From an uncultured Collinsella sp. (lineage in GTDB: Bacteria > Actinomycetota > Coriobacteriia > Coriobacteriales > Coriobacteriaceae): a stretch of DNA of 14,243 nucleotides. The notes beneath the pieces are model-generated. The model did no database searches. It was given only the letters and a program-made list of their open reading frames with translations, and was not told where the DNA came from. The translations under genes and the position numbers were made by a program. Positions within the stretch are counted from its first letter, which is position 1, and every line of letters starts with the position of its first letter. Of this stretch, positions 14,220 to 14,243 are shown one piece after another. The stretch is taken from the NCBI GenBank assembly GCA_900757505.1, contig CAAEOE010000012.1, positions 1 through 14,243 on the forward strand, in the 5' to 3' direction.

Positions 14220-14243
14220 GGGCAGACATCGAACCATTTGAAA

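Larger units (their letters stand above)
13907..14243 (+). other. Non-coding right edge, probable rRNA operon promoter/leader
   Basis: No convincing gene. The left part (13907-14060) is AT-rich, with several TATATA stretches and TAGACA (13946-13951) that could form promoters. A perfect hairpin GTGCAG / CTGCAC lies at 14007-14023. The right part (from about 14090) is GC-rich and strongly folded, and it contains a boxA-like motif. The 62-codon frame at 14053-14241 has a poor ribosome binding site and no recognisable protein character. An rRNA gene would be expected just past the window end; this is inference. Confidence 0.45.

Noticed and set aside
14053..14241. 62-codon + strand frame at the right edge
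   Set aside because: The only upstream purine-rich site is 2 bases from the ATG, and the frame runs through strong RNA hairpins and a boxA-like motif. No protein family is recognised.
1..14243. CRISPR array, toxin-antitoxin pair, defence genes or intact insertion sequence
   Set aside because: There are no regularly spaced repeats, no transposase or integrase reading frame, and every large gene is a recognisable housekeeping or metabolic family.

Overview
The window looks like chromosomal core sequence from a GC-rich member of the Coriobacteriia (Actinomycetota). A Collinsella-like gut bacterium is my best guess. The basis is codon use strongly biased to G/C at third positions, strong GGAGG-type ribosome binding sites, a long RecJ protein carrying an extra helicase, and the infC-rpmI-rplT and leader sequence styles. 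The genus is inference; no database was consulted.

Left part (1-2627): a tight two-gene unit encodes a CutC-family TIM-barrel protein and a GalT/HIT-like protein (DUF4931 type). A convergent gene encodes a bile acid:sodium symporter (BASS) family membrane protein. A promoter region of about 220 bases separates it from the next block.

Centre (2852-9337): a short upstream ORF overlaps the start of a 1095-codon gene that fuses a complete RecJ exonuclease to an SF2 (DEAH, RecQ-like) helicase. Next come a Rel-type bifunctional (p)ppGpp synthetase/hydrolase and a glyoxalase-II-like metallo-beta-lactamase fold hydrolase. All are on the + strand.

Right part (9338-13906): a class II fructose-bisphosphate aldolase has its own strong promoter and ends in an unusually long 93-base nested hairpin. 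A cytosolic transglutaminase-fold protein of unknown role follows, then tRNA-Leu(CAA). The tRNA 3' end plus its terminator is repeated (69 bases, one mismatch) 184 bases downstream, flanking a hairpin-rich 115-base segment. This looks like an attL/attR scar or a tiny non-autonomous insertion. The infC-rpmI-rplT translation operon follows, with a structured leader, an intrinsic terminator just upstream of the gene and a probable AUA start codon for IF3. It ends in a strong terminator.

Right edge (13907-14243): no convincing gene. The segment is AT-rich at first, then carries stable hairpins and a boxA-like motif, and I read it as the leader of an rRNA operon that would begin just beyond the window.

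Most of the window is housekeeping. The points most worth a second look are the tRNA-Leu repeat with its enclosed segment, the RecJ-helicase fusion with its upstream ORF, the infC leader and start codon, and the long fba 3' hairpin.
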